Source: Halomonas cupida (GTDB lineage: Bacteria; Pseudomonadota; Gammaproteobacteria; Pseudomonadales; Halomonadaceae). Taken from it: DNA of 64,000 nt. Both the position numbers and the translations under genes were made by a program. This document shows, one piece after another, positions 26,783 through 37,248 of the stretch. The notes under the pieces were generated by a model, which saw only the letters and a program-made list of their open reading frames with translations, searched no databases and was not told the DNA's origin. The DNA lies in assembly GCF_900142755.1 (NCBI RefSeq), contig NZ_FRCA01000003.1, forward strand, positions 395,496 to 459,495. Direction: 5' to 3'. Each line of letters opens with the position of its first letter. Positions within the stretch are counted from its first letter, which is position 1.

Positions 26783-28861
26783 TCAAAACTCCAGTTCAAC
26801 ACCGGCATAGAACGCCCGATCCGGCGCGGGCTCGAAGTAGCGGGCGTTGTTGGCGTTGATCCGTACGTTGGAGTAGTACTCTTCGTCGAACAGGTTGCGG
26901 ATGCCCACATAGCCTGCCAGTACGCTGTTCGTACCCATTTTCCAGCCGTTGCCGGCGCGCAGGTTGACCAGCCAGTAGCTGTCGACGTCGACCTGGTTGG
27001 CGTTGTCGGCCACCATGTCGCCGATATATTGGGTTTCAAGGCTGGCGAAGGGCCGCTCCAGGCCTTCACCGTCGCCGAACCAGGTCAGTTCGTTGACCCA
27101 GGTGGTTTCCGGCAACCCGGGCAGGCGATTGTCGTCAAGATCATCGTTTCCTCTCACCTTGTCGAAGCGATAGCGCGCCAGGGTCAGAGCGGTATCCAGT
27201 CGCAGGCTATCCAGTGCCTGCCAGCCCAGCGCAAGTTCCACACCATCGCGTGAGGTATCTCCGGCGTTGGTGTAGAAGGTGCGGCCACTGTCGCCCTCGT
27301 AGGGCACCAACTCGTCCTCGACATCGACGGAGAACAGGGCAACATCATAGTCGATCCCCCAGTCGAGGGTGCCTCGAGCCCCCAGCTCTCGGCTCCAGGC
27401 CTTTTGCGGTTCGATATCCGGGTTGAAGCCGCCGCTGCCGTTCGGATTGGCGAACTCGGAGAAGGTGGGAGTCTCGAAGGCCGTGCCGGTGTTGGCATAC
27501 AGCTGATGAAGGGGATGGTAGCGGTAGCTGACGCCCAGACTGCCGTTGAACTCATCGAAATTGCGTTTGCCGCTCTGGTCACCATCGTCGAGGTAGTCGT
27601 CTTCGACCTCGAGGCTGATGTGGTCGTAGCGGGCACCGAGTGACAGGTTCCAGGCATCCGTCAGCGCGAGATCGCCCTGGGCGAAGACGCCAACGGATTC
27701 ACCGATCTGGGTTTCATCAGCCACCTCGCCAAGGTTCTCGCCGCTGAAGGCGATTTCCTGGCGATGACGGTCATCCTTCTGACGTGCCGCATCAACCCCC
27801 AGCAGGACATCGAGCGGTCGGCCTGCGACTGATAGCTGCTGGCGATATTCAGCACTGCCGCCGTAGTAGTTGCGTTGGTAGTCGATCAGGCTGTCACCGG
27901 GATAGGGCAGTTGTTGTTCGAAGTCGCGCCAGCTGACAAATCCTCTGAGATAGAGCTCGCCGGGGCCGAAGCCGAGGTCCTCGTATTGCAGGCCGAACAC
28001 CTGCTGGTCGACACTCTGGCCGGTGTCGTACTCCTCGGTAAAGGCGCCCGCCTGACGACGGTCCTCCTTGACCTGCTCCAGCGTCAGACCACCCGGATCC
28101 TCGGCCTTGGGGTTGTCGAGCAGGTTGAGGGTGGCACTGAGGGCGCGGTCGTCGTCCAACTGACGCCTCAGATGGGCATTGAGTTGTGTCTTGCGGGCTT
28201 CACTGTGATCCCGGTAGCCATCGATCTGCCAACTGGAGGCACTGATATGGTGGGACCAGTCGCCGTTCTCGCCGCCGTTCTGCACCGCCACCTTGCGATA
28301 GCCATCGCTGCCGACACCCGCATGAAGGTGAGTGGTGCTGGGTCCTTCACCTCGGCCATCGGCGGTGGTGACCGAGATCACTCCCCCTGCTGCATTGCCG
28401 TACTGCACCGCGGCGGGGCCGCGAATCACCTCGATACGCTCGGCGCTGTCGAGGTCGATGGCGTCCAACTGGGCCTGACCATCGGGCAGGGTATAGGGAA
28501 TGCCATCCACCACCAGGGTGATGCCGCGTACACCGAACTGTGCCCGGGAGCCGAAACCGCGAATCGACACCCGTGCGCCCTGGGCCTGGTTGTCGCGGTT
28601 GTTGATGAAGACACCCGGCACCGTGGAGAGAGCTTCGTCGAGGCGGATGCGTTGCTGCCCCGGGGTGATAAGCGACTGGTCCACGACCGACACGGCAACC
28701 GGCGTGGTATAGAGCTCGCGTGTCAGGCGAGTGGCTTCTACGGTGATCGGTTCCAGCTCGACGGGCGGGCTGACCGATGCTGTCTCGGTTGACTGGCCGA
28801 GTGCCGGATGAATCACCAGCAGTAGAGCGGGAGCGCTGAGTAGAGGGGCGGGGCGTATCAT
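26783..28861 (-). CDS. TonB-dependent outer-membrane receptor
   Basis: A ligand-gated outer-membrane transporter of 692 residues. A signal peptide (MIRPAPLLSAPALLLVIHPALG) precedes a plug domain with ITVEATRLT (TonB-box-like region), LSTVPGVFINNRDNQAQGAR, IRGFGSRAQFGVRG and VIRGPAAVQYGNAAGGVI. A barrel ending FYAGVELEF follows. The start at 28861 has AGGGAAAG upstream; 22 further in-frame codons upstream lack a signal peptide. No siderophore genes adjoin, so the substrate (iron chelate, copper chelate or other) is unknown. No convincing Fur box was found. Confidence 0.92.
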   Translation of the reverse strand: MIRPAPLLSAPALLLVIHPALGQSTETASVSPPVELEPITVEATRLTRELYTTPVAVSVVDQSLITPGQQRIRLDEALSTVPGVFINNRDNQAQGARVSIRGFGSRAQFGVRGITLVVDGIPYTLPDGQAQLDAIDLDSAERIEVIRGPAAVQYGNAAGGVISVTTADGRGEGPSTTHLHAGVGSDGYRKVAVQNGGENGDWSHHISASSWQIDGYRDHSEARKTQLNAHLRRQLDDDRALSATLNLLDNPKAEDPGGLTLEQVKEDRRQAGAFTEEYDTGQSVDQQVFGLQYEDLGFGPGELYLRGFVSWRDFEQQLPYPGDSLIDYQRNYYGGSAEYRQQLSVAGRPLDVLLGVDAARQKDDRHRQEIAFSGENLGEVADETQIGESVGVFAQGDLALTDAWNLSLGARYDHISLEVEDDYLDDGDQSGKRNFDEFNGSLGVSYRYHPLHQLYANTGTAFETPTFSEFANPNGSGGFNPDIEPQKAWSRELGARGTLDWGIDYDVALFSVDVEDELVPYEGDSGRTFYTNAGDTSRDGVELALGWQALDSLRLDTALTLARYRFDKVRGNDDLDDNRLPGLPETTWVNELTWFGDGEGLERPFASLETQYIGDMVADNANQVDVDSYWLVNLRAGNGWKMGTNSVLAGYVGIRNLFDEEYYSNVRINANNARYFEPAPDRAFYAGVELEF

Positions 28862-29295
28862 GACTTTCCCTGGTCCGAGTTTCGGGATCCACTTCAAGAT
28901 GTGGTATTGAGCAGGCTCGCTGGGCATCTGGATGTTGCAGGCCCGGCATTCTAGATAAGGTGTGAGCAGGATACTACTTTAGTTGCAAATAATGAGCACG
29001 CTCAGCACTATCAATGAACACGCTCAACGCTATCAATAAGCACGCTCAACGCTATGACGGACACTAACCTGGTGCGCTGTGGGCATGGCCTGGACCAAAG
29101 TCGCTTTTTGCCGTGTCTGGCGATGGGGTACTTTGCTGCAATGGATGCGTACGATTGTTCACTATGCGAACTTGGATATTCGGCATAGCTATCAGGTCGA
29201 TGGCCTATCCTGGTACTGATTTGTAGAGGCACTGAGCTGTCCAGGTTCGAGCTGTCCAGAAATGGAACATAACGATAATGGCTGGAGGATTCCCG
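28862..29295. other. Intergenic region between TonB receptor and dctP with direct repeats
   Basis: A divergent 434-base gap without a supported gene. It holds three tandem units of about 22 bp (28994-29015, 29016-29037, 29038-29058; core CACGCTCAACGCTAT) and, close to dctP, an 11-mer GAGCTGTCCAG repeated with 15-base period (29234-29244, 29249-29259). Direct repeats like the latter are typical AraC-family half-sites. Confidence 0.6.
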
Positions 29296-30324
29296 ATGAA
29301 AACGCAACTCGCGAGCTGCCTGCTGGCGGTGTCCCTTGTCGGCTTGACGACCACTGGTGCCGAGGCTGCCACTACGCTGCGCATGGCGCACTTCTGGCCG
29401 GGGGCTTCCGGCATCAATACGCAGATCTTCGAGGAGTGGGCGAAGGAGATCGAGGAGGACTCCGGAGGTGAGTTGCGTGTGCAGCTGTTTCCGTCCGGCA
29501 CCCTGGCCAAGGCCGACGACATCTACGAGGCCACGGTGAACGGTATTGCCGACATCGGCGCCACGGCTCAGGGCTACACGGCGGGACGCTTTCCTCTGTC
29601 GCAGATCGTCGAGCTGCCTGGTGTCGCCGATGATGCCCGGCAAGGTGCCTGCATTCTCCAGACGCTCTACGACGATGGTCAGTTGAATGGTGAGTATGAC
29701 GATACCCATGTGTTGTTCATGTTCACCACCGGTCCCGGTTACATCCATACCGTGGATACTGATGTGCAGACGCCGGCTGACCTCGAGGGCCTGCGTATTC
29801 GCCGCCCGACGGCCGTGGCCGGCGACATTCTCGACAACATGGGCGCAAATCCGGTGGGCATGCCGGCGCCGGATATCTATACCTCGATGCAGCGTGGGGT
29901 GATCGATGGGCTGAGCTTCCCATGGGAGGGCATGAAGGGGTTCCGGATCAATGAGCTGGTGGAGTACCACACCCAGGTACCGTTCTACTCGCTGATCTTC
30001 GTCGCCACCATGAATCAGCGTGCCTGGGAGGGCCTGAGCCCGGAGCAGCAGGCTGTCATCGAGGCCAACTCCGGCATGCGTTGGGCCGAGCAGGCTGGCG
30101 GAGTCTTCCATTCCATTGATCAGGTAGGCCGCCAGGAGGCAGTCGACGCGGGACACACCATTCGCGTTGTCGAGGACCCGCTCAATGACGATGAGTGGTC
30201 GGCCCCTCTGCAGAAGGGTATCGATGACTACCTGACCGGGCTCGAAGAGCGTGGTCTGGAGCAGGCCCGGGATGTCTACGAGGCGGCGCTGGCCGCACGT
30301 GAAAGCTGCACGGTCGTCGAGTAG
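29296..30324 (+). CDS. TRAP transporter substrate-binding protein (DctP family)
   Basis: The periplasmic receptor of a tripartite ATP-independent transporter, 342 residues. A signal peptide (KTQLASCLLAVSLVGLTTTGAEA) precedes the mature TTLRMAHFWP. The carboxylate-binding arginine lies in LEGLRIRRPT, and the family block GMPAPDIYTSMQRGVIDGLS is clear. The ATG at 29296 has GGAGG seven bases upstream. An in-frame ATG at 29278 lies before that ribosome site and was rejected. It is the first gene of the P-Q-M operon. Because pobR and pobA follow, an aromatic carboxylate such as 4-hydroxybenzoate is a reasonable guess for the ligand. Confidence 0.92.
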   Translation: MKTQLASCLLAVSLVGLTTTGAEAATTLRMAHFWPGASGINTQIFEEWAKEIEEDSGGELRVQLFPSGTLAKADDIYEATVNGIADIGATAQGYTAGRFPLSQIVELPGVADDARQGACILQTLYDDGQLNGEYDDTHVLFMFTTGPGYIHTVDTDVQTPADLEGLRIRRPTAVAGDILDNMGANPVGMPAPDIYTSMQRGVIDGLSFPWEGMKGFRINELVEYHTQVPFYSLIFVATMNQRAWEGLSPEQQAVIEANSGMRWAEQAGGVFHSIDQVGRQEAVDAGHTIRVVEDPLNDDEWSAPLQKGIDDYLTGLEERGLEQARDVYEAALAARESCTVVE

Positions 30325-30329
30325 CCATC

Positions 30330-30857
30330 ATGCGCGAAGGGATCGAGAGAGCCAGTCTATGGCTGGCATGGCTGGGGCGTCTGATCGCAGGCGTGGCGCT
30401 GGTGGCGATGCTGGTGGTGACCATCGGCGATGTGGCGACTCGCTATCTGCATCGGCTGACGGAAGGTGCCATATCCGTCCGAGTGGTGGGGAGTGTCGAA
30501 CTGGTCAGCTATCTGATGCTGTTTGCTCTGCTTGCGGCGATGGCTGCCAACGTCGAGCGCAGTCAGGTGGTGGTCGAGGCCTTTACCCATGCGCTGCCCG
30601 ACTCACTCACTTCCCGTCTGCATGGGCTCTATCTGTTGGGGTTTGCGGTGTTGGGCGGGGTGCTTTGTGTGGGGCTCCTGGCTGCGGCGACCAGTGCGGC
30701 TGGCCATGGTGAAGTGACTCAGGACCTGCGACTGCCGTTGAGTCCCATCTATGCCATTGCTGCGGTACTCAGCGCCCTGTTGGGGTTGCGCAGCCTGCTG
30801 CATGCACTACTTGGGGCTTGCTGGGCGCAACCGTCGGAGACCGCTGATGGCGACTGA
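30330..30857 (+). CDS. TRAP transporter small permease (DctQ family)
   Basis: A 175-residue inner-membrane subunit with four predicted helices (LAWLGRLIAGVALVAMLVVT; VELVSYLMLFALLAAMA; LLGFAVLGGVLCVGLLAA; LSPIYAIAAVLSALLGL). It pairs with DctM. It starts five bases after dctP and its 3' end overlaps dctM by 11 bases, so the three are translated as one operon. Confidence 0.88.
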   Translation: MREGIERASLWLAWLGRLIAGVALVAMLVVTIGDVATRYLHRLTEGAISVRVVGSVELVSYLMLFALLAAMAANVERSQVVVEAFTHALPDSLTSRLHGLYLLGFAVLGGVLCVGLLAAATSAAGHGEVTQDLRLPLSPIYAIAAVLSALLGLRSLLHALLGACWAQPSETADGD

Positions 30858-32136
30858 AATGATAGGCGCCATTGGCCTGGCGTCGCTGCTGGTGCTGATG
30901 GTAATCCGTGTGCCGGTAGCACTGGCCATGCTGCTGGTGGGCGTGGGGGGCTTCTCGCAGATCATCGGCTGGGGCGCGGCGGTATCGATGCTCAAGTCGG
31001 TCCCGGTCGAGGTACTGACCAACTACAGTTTCAGTGCGGTGCCGATGTTCATCCTGATGGGCGTGCTGGCGGCACATTCCGGTATGGCGGGAAAGCTGTT
31101 CGAGTCGGCGCGAGTGATCTGCGGTGGCTGGAAGGGAGGCCTGGCGATTGCGGCCATTGGCTCCTGCGGCATCTTCTCGGCGATCTCCGGTTCCTCACTG
31201 GCCACGGCCAGTACCATGACGCGAGTGGCGTTGCCGGAGATGGAGCGGCATGGCTACCACCGCGGTCTGGCAACCGGTGCCCTGGCAGCGGGAGGGACTC
31301 TCGGCATCATGATCCCGCCGAGTATTGCCCTGCTGATCTACGCCATTCTCACCGAGCAGTCGGTGGGTGACATGTTCATGGCCGGGTTGATTCCCGGACT
31401 GCTGGGGTTGGTGCTCTACGCGCTGACCGTCAGTGTGGTGATGCGCCTCAAGCCTGAACTGGCAGTGGCCGGAGAGTCCACCGCATGGCGTGCCAAGCTG
31501 GCGTCGCTGGGCGGGCTTGTCCCCTTTCTGGCGGTATTCCTGATCATGATCCTCGGCATCTATTTCGGTGTTTTCACACCCACCGAAGGGGCCAGTGTCG
31601 GGGCCTTTGCCACACTGGTCTACGCCCTGGTCAAGGGGATGCGTGGCAATGGGCTGTGGGCGGCGGTACAGGAGACCCTGGCGCTGTCCAGCGTGGTGTT
31701 CTTCATGCTGGTCGGTGCCGAGACCCTGGGTTACTTCATCTCGGTGTCGCGGATATCGTTCTCGATCAGTGACCTGCTCTATGGCCTTGAGCTGTCGCCC
31801 TTTGTGGTGGTGCTGTGCATCCTGGTCATGTACTTCCTGCTCGGCATGTTCATGGACTCCATCGCCATGCTGGTGATTACGGTGCCGGTGGTGTTCCCGA
31901 TCATCCAGTCATTGGGCATCGACCCGGTATGGTTCGGCATCGTCACCGTGCTGACCGTGGAGCTGGGGCTGATCACGCCACCTGTGGGTATGAACGTGTT
32001 CGTGATCAAGGCCATGGCGCCTCACGTGGGGCTGGGGGAGATCTTCCGTGGTGTCGCGCCCTTCATTGCTTCCGACCTTGTGCGTCTGGTCCTGCTGCTG
32101 GCCTTCCCGGTGCTGACGACCTGGTTTCTGATCTGA
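30847..32136 (+). CDS. TRAP transporter large permease (DctM family)
   Basis: The 429-residue sodium-coupled translocation subunit with about 12 membrane segments. Typical blocks include AVPMFILMGVLAAHSGMA, AAGGTLGIMIPPSIALLIYA, and LGMFMDSIAMLVITVPVVFP followed by ELGLITPPVGMNVFVIKAMA. The start MATEMIGAIGLASLL at 30847 overlaps the dctQ end. It ends 11 bases before the convergent pobR-like gene with no room for an independent terminator. Confidence 0.93.
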   Translation: MATEMIGAIGLASLLVLMVIRVPVALAMLLVGVGGFSQIIGWGAAVSMLKSVPVEVLTNYSFSAVPMFILMGVLAAHSGMAGKLFESARVICGGWKGGLAIAAIGSCGIFSAISGSSLATASTMTRVALPEMERHGYHRGLATGALAAGGTLGIMIPPSIALLIYAILTEQSVGDMFMAGLIPGLLGLVLYALTVSVVMRLKPELAVAGESTAWRAKLASLGGLVPFLAVFLIMILGIYFGVFTPTEGASVGAFATLVYALVKGMRGNGLWAAVQETLALSSVVFFMLVGAETLGYFISVSRISFSISDLLYGLELSPFVVVLCILVMYFLLGMFMDSIAMLVITVPVVFPIIQSLGIDPVWFGIVTVLTVELGLITPPVGMNVFVIKAMAPHVGLGEIFRGVAPFIASDLVRLVLLLAFPVLTTWFLI

Positions 32137-32147
32137 TCCAGTGTTGC

Positions 32148-33083
32148 TCAGCCCGGTGACCGTTGTTGGCGTTTGCGGAAGTTGCTGGGAGATACCCCGG
32201 TCAGGCGCTTGAAGAAGCGGGTAAAGTAGGCCGGGTCGGAAAACCCCAGGCCATCGGAGACCTGGGCGATGGTCAGGTTGGTGTAGGTCAATTCCCGTCT
32301 GGCCTCGAGAAGCAGGCGCTGGTGCAACAGTGCCAGAGCGCTGGTACCCGCCTGCTGCCGACAGATGCTGTTGAGGTGGGCGCTGCTCAGCTCCAGCTGT
32401 GCCGCCAGTTCCTCGATGTTGGGTTGGTGGCGGAAGCTCTCCTCGACCAGTGCCTCGAAGCGACGCAGGTGGTGTCGTGAACGCTGATGGGGAGTGGCGC
32501 TGTTGCCATTGTCACTTGAGCCATTGTCACTTGAGCCATTGTCACTCGAGCCGATGGCCAGTCGTGATGCCTCGATGGTCAAGGCCTGGATCAGTGCGCC
32601 GAGCAGGGCGTCGCGCCCTGAGGCAGGGCGGCGGTATTCACCATCGATATGCCTGACCAGCTCTATCAGACGCTGACTGGCCCCCCCTGAGGGAAGGGGT
32701 TGGACACTGGCCCGCCGCCAGGTTCTCGAGGCTTCCGGCAATACCTTCGCCAGGTGGTCGACCAGTGGAGCGGCCAGCGTCAGGATGTGGCCTTGAATCG
32801 TTGGCGAGAAACGAAACCCGTGAATGCACAGCGGCGGAACCACGATGGCCAGCGGTGCTTCGGTCTGCCGAGTCGACCCCTCCAGTTCCAGCTCCACCTC
32901 TCCTTCATACAACACCAGTAGATGCACCAGATCAGCATGACGATGTGCACGGATATGCCAGTCATGTAGTCGACTGCGTTCGGCGATCGACTCGCAATGC
33001 AGCAGATCCGGTGTGGGCCATTGAGCGGTTTCGCCGTAGAGAGCGAAGACCGGGATGTCACCCAGCGGGGAGTGGTTGTGCAC
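32148..33083 (-). CDS. pobR: AraC family regulator, PobR-like
   Basis: A 311-residue activator, divergent from pobA, the standard pobR/pobA layout in which PobR responds to 4-hydroxybenzoate. The N-terminal cupin-like sensor is at about 1-130 (HIRAHRHADLVHLLVLYEGE, PPLCIHGFRFSP). The C-terminal AraC double helix-turn-helix is at about 205-305 (IAQVSDGLGFSDPAYFTRFF). It starts with GTG, with GGGAG six bases upstream. The interdomain linker carries a threefold GSSDN repeat encoded by 15-bp tandem units. It may also control the TRAP operon. Confidence 0.85.
   Translation of the reverse strand: MHNHSPLGDIPVFALYGETAQWPTPDLLHCESIAERSRLHDWHIRAHRHADLVHLLVLYEGEVELELEGSTRQTEAPLAIVVPPLCIHGFRFSPTIQGHILTLAAPLVDHLAKVLPEASRTWRRASVQPLPSGGASQRLIELVRHIDGEYRRPASGRDALLGALIQALTIEASRLAIGSSDNGSSDNGSSDNGNSATPHQRSRHHLRRFEALVEESFRHQPNIEELAAQLELSSAHLNSICRQQAGTSALALLHQRLLLEARRELTYTNLTIAQVSDGLGFSDPAYFTRFFKRLTGVSPSNFRKRQQRSPG
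32505..32549 (-). repeat. 15-bp tandem repeat (x3) inside pobR linker
   Basis: Three consecutive 15-bp units (GCCATTGTCACTTGA on the plus strand, the last with one change) keep the reading frame and encode repeated SSDNG in the flexible linker between sensor and DNA-binding domains. Such an array can gain or lose units without a frameshift. Confidence 0.9.
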
Positions 33084-33159
33084 AGGAGTCTCCCGGATGC
33101 GACCAAAGTGGATGCTGGATCCATGGAAAGTACAAGTTATGGATCGAATAGTGCCTTAA

Positions 33160-34485
<1,326 letters not shown>

Positions 34486-34551
34486 CTTGATCGGGAGTGA
34501 CCCGAAGGAGGAACTAGGCAGCTGTCGGGGACTGGCGTATGGTCAAGGGCC

Positions 34552-35397
34552 GTGTTCCATAGAGTCCGATTGGCCGAGTCCATGCCGTCCGAGCGTCTAA
34601 ATCCTTTCCAGATTCTGATTCTGATCCTGTCCTTTTATGTCCTGGGCGCCATGGCGGCCCAGGAGCTGTACGACCTGCCTCCGGAGATACATCGACTGCT
34701 TCACCGCATTGACTTCGTGGTGTGTGGCTTCTTCTTCGCCGATTTCGTGATGCGTTTTCGTGCTGCTCCTGACAAGTGGCGATTCATGCGTTGGGGGTGG
34801 ATCGATCTGCTGGCCAGTATCCCGGTGGGCTACCTGTATGCCGGCCGCCTGATCCGAGCGGTGCAGATCATTCGCATGCTGCGCACGATCAAGTCACTGC
34901 ACCTGGTCTGGGAACTGCTGTTCCGCAACAAGGCCAAGGGGGTCTTTGCGTCGATCGCCTCGTCCACCGTCATGCTGCTGATCTTCGGCTCGGTGATCAT
35001 TCTGATGGTCGAAGGGCCCAACCCGGAGAGCAGCATAGATACCGCCGAGGAGGCGCTCTGGTGGGCCTTCGTGACCGTTACCACAGTGGGCTATGGCGAC
35101 TACTATCCCGTCACGACGCTTGGTCGTGTCGTGGCCGTTTGCCTGATGGTGGCGGGGGTCGGCCTGTTCGGTAGCTTTGCGGCTTATGTCGGCTCGCTGT
35201 TCGTCGGTGATCAGGAAGATGAAAGCGAGCGCCTGCACCGTGCCAACCGCCGCATGCTGCGAGAGCTTCATCAGGAAATCACGGCGTTGCGTGAGGAAGT
35301 GGCTGCCTTGCGTACCGAGCTGGTCCAGCGTGATGGTATTCAATCACTGCCGACACAGCCGGATGAAGCACCGGGACGAGTGCCAGGAGAGAAATAG
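34552..35397 (+). CDS. Voltage-gated-type potassium channel / ion transporter
   Basis: A 281-residue six-helix channel. The selectivity filter TTVGYGD lies in the pore loop (FVTVTTVGYGDYYPVTTLG). An S4-like helix has regularly spaced positive residues (RLIRAVQIIRMLRTIKSL), suggesting voltage sensing. The C-terminal tail is a predicted coiled coil (RRMLRELHQEITALREEVAA) for tetramer assembly. The GTG at 34552 is used; an ATG at 34582 is an alternative, and neither has a convincing ribosome site. It is followed by a strong terminator. Confidence 0.87.
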   Translation: MFHRVRLAESMPSERLNPFQILILILSFYVLGAMAAQELYDLPPEIHRLLHRIDFVVCGFFFADFVMRFRAAPDKWRFMRWGWIDLLASIPVGYLYAGRLIRAVQIIRMLRTIKSLHLVWELLFRNKAKGVFASIASSTVMLLIFGSVIILMVEGPNPESSIDTAEEALWWAFVTVTTVGYGDYYPVTTLGRVVAVCLMVAGVGLFGSFAAYVGSLFVGDQEDESERLHRANRRMLRELHQEITALREEVAALRTELVQRDGIQSLPTQPDEAPGRVPGEK

Positions 35398-35440
35398 CCA
35401 GGCCTTGATGCTGGACCTGGAGATGCCGAGACCGAAATGA

Positions 35441-35480
35441 CAGCAGCTCGGGCGAGTTAATCGCCCGAGCTGCTGTTTTT
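35441..35480 (+). terminator. Strong Rho-independent terminator after K+ channel gene
   Basis: A perfect 15-bp stem CAGCAGCTCGGGCGA / TCGCCCGAGCTGCTG with a 5-base GTTAA loop, directly followed by TTTTT. It begins 43 bases beyond the stop. Confidence 0.93.
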
Positions 35481-35488
35481 CAGAAGAT

Positions 35489-35663
35489 ACTATTAACATG
35501 GCAATCAAATAGCTCATCCTGATCGATTTGATTTTCGCCCGCACCACACTGGCGCAGATGCACGGATCTGCTGGTGTGGTGCGGCCTCGCGTCGGCCTGA
35601 TGGCCGACGGCGGCACGTCCCTGTGCCGCCATTCACCCAACATGAAAGCATGCCGGGTTAATA
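35489..35663 (-). repeat. 175-bp multi-hairpin intergenic repeat, copy 2
   Basis: The reverse-complement copy of the element at 6858-7032, equal in length and with about ten mismatches by eye. All internal palindromes are conserved. It sits between the K+ channel terminator and the 3' end of the convergent SulP gene, 11 bases from the SulP stop. Confidence 0.85.
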
Positions 35664-35673
35664 CCGAACTGCC

Positions 35674-37197
35674 TCAGGCTGTCTGGGCCAACACCCTTCT
35701 ACGTCTGCCTTCGACGCGTTGTTTCAGCGCAGTGCGTCGTCCCATCGTCAGGCTACCCCCCTGGAGGCGAGCCGATCGCTCCCAGTCCTCCAGCAATTCG
35801 ATGCAGGCATGGTCGATATAGGAGAGCCGGTCCATACAGATGCGTAGATGAGTGCCGGGCTCGATGTCGGCGAGGGTGGCGGATAACTGCGGAACCCGCA
35901 GAAAGGTTGCAGCGCCACGCAGGTGCAGTTCGGCATGTCCGGACTCGATGGGCATCAGCTTGATACGCAGTCTCGAGGCACTCCACAGCAGCTTCAGCAG
36001 TGTCAGTGCAAAGCCGGTCAGCACTCCGGTGAGCAGGTCGGTCACCACGATACACAACGCCGTGGCAATGTAGATCAAGGGCGGAACACGTCCGTACTGC
36101 CTCAGGTTACGCATGGCTCTGGGGTCGACCAGCTTGAAGCCGGTATAGACCAGTACGCCGCCGAGGCTGGCAATCGGAATGCTCTGCAGCACGGAGGGCA
36201 GCAGTGAGACCAGAGCCAGCAACCAGAGGCCATGCAGAATGGTTGAGGCACGGCTGCAGGCACCGGCCTGCACATTGGCCGAGCTGCGCACGATGACACC
36301 GGTCATCGGTAGGGCGCCCAGAGCACCACACAGCATATTGCCGACCCCCTGCGCCGAAAGCTCGCGATTGAACTTTGAGCGTGGTCCCGAATGCATCCGG
36401 TCCACCGCCGCTGCTGACAGCAGCGTTTCGGCACTGGCGATGAAGGCCATGGCCAGCGCGGCGACCAACAACTCGGGATTGGCCAGGCTGGCCAGGTCCT
36501 GAGGGCCGATCCAGTCGATGGCATCGCCGAGATTGGCGGGTAATTCAACGCGCTTGATCGGCAGTGCCAGCCAACTGCTGATCAGGGTTGCCAGGCTTAC
36601 ACCGATCAGCGCGCCTGGCAGAAAGCGCAGTCGTTTCGGGCGATGGCGATCCCACAACCACATACAGGCGATGGTGCCGAGGCCAATGGCGCCGGCGGCC
36701 AGAGCAGCGCTTCCGTTGGCCAGACTAAGGGTATCGATCAGCGCACCGGGAAAGGCCAGCAGGTTGTCCAGCCCGGAGGCCAACGGCGAAGCGTCGACCA
36801 TTACATGCAGCTGCGACAGCACGATAAGAATACCGATACCCGCCAGCATGCCGGAAACAACAGCCGGGGCAGTCACTCGGAACCAACCACCCAGGCGCAG
36901 TAGTCCTGCCAGTAACTGGATCAGACCGGCCAGCAGTAGCACAGGCCCGAGTGCGGCCATGCCGTGGCTATTGACCAATTCGAACACCAGCACTGCCAGC
37001 CCGGCGGCAGGTCCGCTGACCTGCAGAGGGGAGCCGGACAGGAAGCCGATCACCAGGCCACCGATGATGCCGGTGATCAGTCCCTTGGCGGGCGGCATGC
37101 CGGAGGCGATGGCGATACCCATACACAGAGGGAGTGCGACCAGAAACACCACAACGGAGGCCAGTCCATCGCGTGGTAGTGTGCGGAGAGCAGTCAT
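35674..37197 (-). CDS. SulP family inorganic anion transporter with STAS domain
   Basis: A 507-residue transporter of the SLC26/SulP family. The membrane part (about 1-400) carries VVFLVALPLCMGIAIASGMP and KGLITGIIGGLVIGFLSGSP, and the C-terminal STAS domain (about 415-500) ends LSYIDHACIELLEDWERSA. Its position directly after a beta-carbonic anhydrase gene on the same strand suggests bicarbonate transport (BicA-like) rather than sulfate; this is contextual inference. The 3' end abuts the 175-bp repeat. Confidence 0.9.
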   Translation of the reverse strand: MTALRTLPRDGLASVVVFLVALPLCMGIAIASGMPPAKGLITGIIGGLVIGFLSGSPLQVSGPAAGLAVLVFELVNSHGMAALGPVLLLAGLIQLLAGLLRLGGWFRVTAPAVVSGMLAGIGILIVLSQLHVMVDASPLASGLDNLLAFPGALIDTLSLANGSAALAAGAIGLGTIACMWLWDRHRPKRLRFLPGALIGVSLATLISSWLALPIKRVELPANLGDAIDWIGPQDLASLANPELLVAALAMAFIASAETLLSAAAVDRMHSGPRSKFNRELSAQGVGNMLCGALGALPMTGVIVRSSANVQAGACSRASTILHGLWLLALVSLLPSVLQSIPIASLGGVLVYTGFKLVDPRAMRNLRQYGRVPPLIYIATALCIVVTDLLTGVLTGFALTLLKLLWSASRLRIKLMPIESGHAELHLRGAATFLRVPQLSATLADIEPGTHLRICMDRLSYIDHACIELLEDWERSARLQGGSLTMGRRTALKQRVEGRRRRVLAQTA

Positions 37198-37248
37198 GAG
37201 GTTTTTTCCAGAACAGTTGAGTCAGGGAAGACGGGGAGAGTTGATGTA

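Noticed and set aside
28930..29010. Fur box before the TonB receptor
   Set aside because: AT-rich stretch (TTGCAAATAATGAG) shows only a poor partial match to the consensus; not enough to call iron control.
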